A DNA stretch of 17,289 bases from Ignavibacteriales bacterium (lineage in GTDB: Bacteria > Bacteroidota > Ignavibacteria > Ignavibacteriales > Melioribacteraceae): the NCBI GenBank assembly GCA_016929735.1, contig JAFGID010000344.1, positions 1-17,289 on the forward strand. The letters are read 5' to 3'. The position numbers and the translations under genes were made by a program. Numbering within the stretch: the stretch's first letter is position 1; each line of letters starts with the position of its first letter. Below the pieces are notes generated by a model. That model was given only the letters and a program-made list of their open reading frames with translations, ran no database searches and was not told the origin of the DNA. Positions 14,043 through 17,289 of this stretch are shown in pieces.

Positions 14043-15218
14043 TTACTCACGAAGCAAATTTGATAGTATAAAAATTCCTTTTTCAATCCGATTTGCGCTT
14101 TCGTAACTAAAAGAAAGTCTAATTTCACTATTTATAATGAAATTACAATAAAAATCAGAGCCCTTTAAAAAAAGTAATCCATTCAGTGATGCTAAATTAT
14201 ATATTCTATCAATATCATATTTTGAAGGTAGTTTTAACCAGGTATAAAATCCTCCTAATGGAGAAATCCAAGTTATTTCTTTTGGCAAATATTTTTTCAT
14301 TGATTTTATAATACTTTTACACTTATTTCTATAAATCTGTTTCATTAAATTTACATTTTTTTCATAATTTATAGACTTTATATAGTCGTTCACAATAAAG
14401 GAAACCAAAGTACAGCTTCCAGTTTGTTTCATTTTTGTCAGACTTTTGATAATATCGACAGGTCCTGCCAACCATCCCAAACGAATCCCTGGAGCAATAG
14501 TTTTTGAAAATGTACGTGCTTGTATGACAATATTTTTATTATCTAAATCAAAAAGTGTTGGTATGGAATCACCAAAATATCTTAAATCGACATATGCGCT
14601 ATCTTCAATAATCAAAGCATTATATTTATAAGCTATTTCAATTAATTCTTTACGCCTATTTAAAGATAAAATACAACCAGAAGGGTTTTGAAAATCAGGA
14701 ATAGTGTATATAAATTTTACAATTTTTCTTGTGCTTCTTAATTCTTTTAAATAAATTTCTACTTTATTTACATCTATTCCTGAATTATCAATTGGAATAC
14801 TAATTAAATTTGCATTTGCCATTTTAAAGACTCTTATAGCCCATAAATATGATGGTGCTTCTAAAATAATGATGTCCCCGTCAGCTATAAGAAGTTTAAG
14901 AAGAATTTCTAATGATTCTGTAGTCCCTTGAGTTATGATTATATTTTCTTTGGTAATATTATTTTTTGAGGAATAAAACGTTTGCGAGATCGTTTCACGC
15001 AGATTTTCTTCACCTATTTCTTCACAATATTGGAGACAACTCCTCCCTTCTTTTTTTATAGCATTATGTGCTGATAATAATAAGTCATTTAATGGAAAAG
15101 CCTTGGGATCTGGATATCCAAGATGTAAGGAAATTGCGTTTGAGGGAATTATTTGTGGCAAAGTAAGCGCATGTATGTTATCAATATCTTTGTTAAAAAA
15201 TTTGGTGTAATTTTTCAT
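14043..15218 (-). CDS. PLP-dependent class I/II aminotransferase, LysN/MocR-like
   Basis: This 391-residue protein is a fold-type I aminotransferase, closest in motif pattern to 2-aminoadipate/aromatic aminotransferases (LysN/ARO8) and to the catalytic half of MocR regulators, but without the GntR DNA-binding domain. Visible active-site features are the early GYPDPKAFP and LQYCEEIGEENLRETI blocks, TQGTTESLEI for phosphate binding, YTIPDFQNPSG (Asn178), IIEDSAYVDLRY (Asp206, Tyr209), the Schiff-base lysine in TFSKTIAPGIRLGW (Lys239, with Arg246) and a C-terminal IRLSFSY whose Arg binds the substrate carboxylate. It should transfer the amino group of a free alpha-amino acid to a 2-oxo acid, or use the quinonoid for a related reaction. 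It begins 32 bases after the DUF1704 gene stops and is followed by a 107-base gap before the radical SAM gene. Substrate is unknown. Confidence 0.85.
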   Translation of the reverse strand: MKNYTKFFNKDIDNIHALTLPQIIPSNAISLHLGYPDPKAFPLNDLLLSAHNAIKKEGRSCLQYCEEIGEENLRETISQTFYSSKNNITKENIIITQGTTESLEILLKLLIADGDIIILEAPSYLWAIRVFKMANANLISIPIDNSGIDVNKVEIYLKELRSTRKIVKFIYTIPDFQNPSGCILSLNRRKELIEIAYKYNALIIEDSAYVDLRYFGDSIPTLFDLDNKNIVIQARTFSKTIAPGIRLGWLAGPVDIIKSLTKMKQTGSCTLVSFIVNDYIKSINYEKNVNLMKQIYRNKCKSIIKSMKKYLPKEITWISPLGGFYTWLKLPSKYDIDRIYNLASLNGLLFLKGSDFYCNFIINSEIRLSFSYESANRIEKGIFILSNLLRE

Positions 15219-15250
15219 ATGGATTGCTTTAAAATAAAACGTGAGTTTGC

Positions 15251-16393
15251 TTAATTAACATTTTTAAAAACAGGTAAGTACTTTGCTGGAAAAATTTGGT
15301 TTAACTCTAACATGGTCTCTATTATATTGATTTGCTGTAGACCAATTTTTCCAACATATAATTTATTGATATCTCCACCACTTCTAATAAATGAATCCAA
15401 ATTAAATTTCCCTGATATATAAATATGATCTTTTGTGTAGGCTCCTTTTTCGCTAGTATTTTCTAATCCTCTTTTTACTCTACATGCTATTCTCCACGCT
15501 TCAAATTGAGGTATATTATATTCTTCAGTTAAAAATGAAAATAATTCACGGAATGAGGATTCTAATGCCTTTTTTATAGCAATAATCCAGATATTATATC
15601 GAAAGCTTGAAATTAAATCAGATGCATTAGTATTTGATTCATTAATAACTGCCAAGCCCTCTTCTGTTTTCAAATAATTTGATAATCCAAATACAAATAT
15701 TTTACTTGGTTGTAGATAACCATTTTCCGCTCTTAAAATATGAGTCCCAATTTCATGAACCCTAATGATTTTATCATAATTAGGTGGAAATTTTGTATTT
15801 GAATTAATAATTATCTCTCTTTTAATATCATTTATACTCATCGACACTACGGTAGGATATACTGTTATCCTCCAATATTCTTTAAATTTACCTTTGAATA
15901 TTTTTTCATATTTTCTCATCTCTTTAAAGATTAATTCTTTAATATTATCTACATCAACTGAAATAGTATTCTCATTGTAATCTCCTAAATTTATTTTTGC
16001 TATCTCTTCATTAGCATACTTTAAAACTTCTATGGTTGGTAACCCATAAAGTTCAATAGATTTTTCAGAAAATTCTTCAGAATTACCGATATTAGATACT
16101 AATTTAATCTTTTTCTTGATTTCTTTGGCACATTGTTCATATAGTAATGCAAAATTTTCACCTAAAATCCTTTGAATTTTGAAAATGTTAATTGAATTTA
16201 ACTCGTTATTTATAGCATCAAAATTTGCCTTGATGTTATACTTAAATAATGGATTATAATATTTGTTAGAGAAAAATTTTTCTCTCTCCTCCAAAATATT
16301 TACAGGTGTTAGTAATGAAGAAAAATCTAAGTTAGATAAAATTTTCAATAATTTATTGTCTATTAATACAATTTCAGGATGATAATTATTCAT
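15251..16393 (-). CDS. DUF1704 (MATCAP-like) metallocarboxypeptidase
   Basis: This 380-residue protein has the hallmark motifs of the DUF1704 family. The zinc site HEIGTH (His213, Glu214, His218) is spaced as HExxxH and not HExxH. Next come the family's NG step (Asn224-Gly225) and TEEGLA (243-248), the QEGLA motif whose Glu is the likely third ligand. Further family traits are FSFRELFSFL-like helices after 280 and the CRVKRGLENT...GAYTKDHIYISG segment (about 310-335). Eukaryotic members (MATCAP/KIAA0895) remove C-terminal Tyr, for example from tubulin. Bacterial members are annotated as tyrosine/phenylalanine carboxypeptidases or as QEGLA-motif proteins, mostly uncharacterised. No signal peptide is visible, so it acts in the cytoplasm. 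As the first gene of the minus-strand block, with a 417-base AT-rich region before it, it probably follows the block's main promoter. A role in trimming the C-terminus of the small acidic protein is inference. Confidence 0.83.
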   Translation of the reverse strand: MNNYHPEIVLIDNKLLKILSNLDFSSLLTPVNILEEREKFFSNKYYNPLFKYNIKANFDAINNELNSINIFKIQRILGENFALLYEQCAKEIKKKIKLVSNIGNSEEFSEKSIELYGLPTIEVLKYANEEIAKINLGDYNENTISVDVDNIKELIFKEMRKYEKIFKGKFKEYWRITVYPTVVSMSINDIKREIIINSNTKFPPNYDKIIRVHEIGTHILRAENGYLQPSKIFVFGLSNYLKTEEGLAVINESNTNASDLISSFRYNIWIIAIKKALESSFRELFSFLTEEYNIPQFEAWRIACRVKRGLENTSEKGAYTKDHIYISGKFNLDSFIRSGGDINKLYVGKIGLQQINIIETMLELNQIFPAKYLPVFKNVN

Positions 16394-16846
16394 ATATCTA
16401 CTTTTCTTTCATACTTCCGCAAGTAGCTAAAAAACACTTTTGCATTTGTGACGGTTTTAGTTGTTCATCATAATACAAAAACTATTTAATGATTTTAAAG
16501 ATTAGTTAGATTTAATTCATATATAATAATGTATTAACATTAATGATTCCCATGCCAATTCTAATTCGTAGTATTAATTAAAAAAATAAATACGAAAAAG
16601 TCAAGCGAAAAAATAAAATAATTTTAAGTAACAACTAATTCTTACACCATGTTACCTCTAATTATTTTTTCAAGCAAACATTAATGGTTTTCTCATTTCG
16701 GAGAAGCATAATATTAAAGATTGCTAAATCCCCTCCCCCAATTTCTCGTCTTTAGATTTGTAACATACTCATCAGGTTACATTTTTAATTTGAAATACTG
16801 AAAATAATAATCAGTTTTCCTCACTCCATTTGATGGTATGTAATAA
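16394..16846. other. AT-rich gene-free region upstream of the DUF1704 gene
   Basis: No convincing gene is visible on either strand. The region should hold the promoter that drives the ten-gene minus-strand block, but the extreme AT content yields many -10-like words and no clear -35 partner, so I name none. Upstream of the DUF1704 ATG only a weak purine-rich run (GAAAGAAAAG) could serve as a ribosome binding site. At the right end tandem stops TAATAA (16841-16846) immediately precede the open frame of the broken Roc gene, and base composition rises sharply after that point. Confidence 0.6.
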
Positions 16847-17289
16847 GCACAATTCGAAGGGAAAAATCCTGTCCGAAAAAGAGCAGCGTTTGACATTAAA
16901 GACCACCGCATTCATTTCTGGGATTTCGGGGGACAGGAGATCATGCATGCGTCGCACCAGTTTTTCCTGAGCGAACGGTCGCTTTATATCCTGGTGCTCG
17001 ACAGCCGCACTGACAGTAAAAAAGATCACTGGTTAAAACATATCGAAAAATTCGGGTGCGATTCACCGCTTATTGTGGTGATGAATAAAATCGATGCCAA
17101 TCCCAATTATAACATCGAGCAAAAGCGCATTAACGAGAGTTTCCCGCACATCAAAAACCGCTTTCATCGTATCTCCTGCCAAACGGGGGAAGGACTGCCT
17201 GAACTGGTAAGATGTCTGGCAAAGGCAATTCCCGAAACCTCACTGTTCGGAACGGATATTAGCATCGACTGGATGAATATTAAAGAAAA
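16847..17289 (+). pseudogene. 5'-truncated Roc-COR GTPase fragment, continues past the window
   Basis: From about 16892 this frame reads clearly as the second half of a Roc domain: IKDHRIHFWDFGGQEIMHAS, then HQFFLSERSLYILVLDSR, the canonical G4 motif NKID (in VVMNKIDAN), SCQTGEGLPEL in the G5 position, and TSLFGTDISIDWMNIKE, which begins the linker to COR. The P-loop and any leucine-rich repeats that should precede it are absent. Two in-frame stops (TAATAA) lie directly upstream, and the 450 bases before them contain no GTPase sequence in any frame. The fragment is paralogous to the ROCO gene at the left but of a different subtype: it keeps NKxD, which that gene lacks. It is likely a broken gene cut at its 5' end when the AT-rich block arrived or was rearranged. 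The window ends before its 3' end, so further damage cannot be judged. An intact short protein starting at an internal ATG is possible but could not bind GTP. Confidence 0.7.

Noticed and set aside
16543..16581. A 12-codon plus-strand open frame considered as a second small peptide gene
   Set aside because: It has no ribosome binding site, is on the opposite strand to the block, and is of a length expected by chance.
16700..16846. Search for the missing P-loop of the Roc fragment in other frames, to explain it as a frameshift
   Set aside because: No G-x-x-x-x-G-K-(S/T) or leucine-rich repeat is encoded in any forward frame here, so truncation fits better than a frameshift.

Overview
The window looks like a chromosomal segment of an uncultured Gram-negative bacterium. 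It encodes an Omp85-type outer membrane beta-barrel protein, so the cell has an outer membrane. The large ROCO protein, the PIN/RHH module and the short repeated words in and between genes resemble FCB-group candidate phyla such as KSB1 or Calditrichota. That placement is an impression and not a demonstrated result.

Layout, left to right. (1) 16-1815 (+): a TamA/BamA-like protein with three POTRA domains and a 16-strand-type barrel. (2) 1929-3022 (-): a DUF2283 protein and a toxin-antitoxin pair, with a ribbon-helix-helix antitoxin followed by a PIN-domain toxin that appears to start at a non-standard ATT codon. (3) 3023-3863: a gene-free, AT-rich stretch with two imperfect inverted-repeat structures. 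(4) 3864-6509 (+): an LRR-Roc-COR (ROCO) GTPase with an uncharacterised helical C-terminus. (5) 6658-16393 (-): a very AT-rich block of ten genes, all on the minus strand. (6) 16847-17289 (+): a second Roc domain that lacks its P-loop and everything before it, and runs off the window edge.

The ten-gene block is the most interesting part. In transcription order it encodes a DUF1704/MATCAP-type metallocarboxypeptidase, a PLP-dependent class I/II aminotransferase of the LysN/MocR type, a MiaB/RimO-like radical SAM methylthiotransferase without a TRAM domain, and an 83-residue acidic peptide with a C-terminal Phe. A complete Liv-type ABC transporter follows (binding protein, two permeases, two ATPases), and then a membrane-anchored protein of unknown function.

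My hypothesis is that the small protein is a scaffold or precursor peptide. The radical SAM enzyme would modify it with sulfur, the Tyr/Phe-type carboxypeptidase would trim or release its C-terminal residue, the aminotransferase would act on the free amino acid, and the Liv system would move the product or its amino acid precursor across the inner membrane. The gene order and domains are visible in the sequence; the pathway is inference. The alternative is a set of unrelated amino acid uptake and metabolism genes. The block lies between an intact ROCO gene and a broken one and has a different base composition from the flanks, which suggests acquisition or rearrangement.
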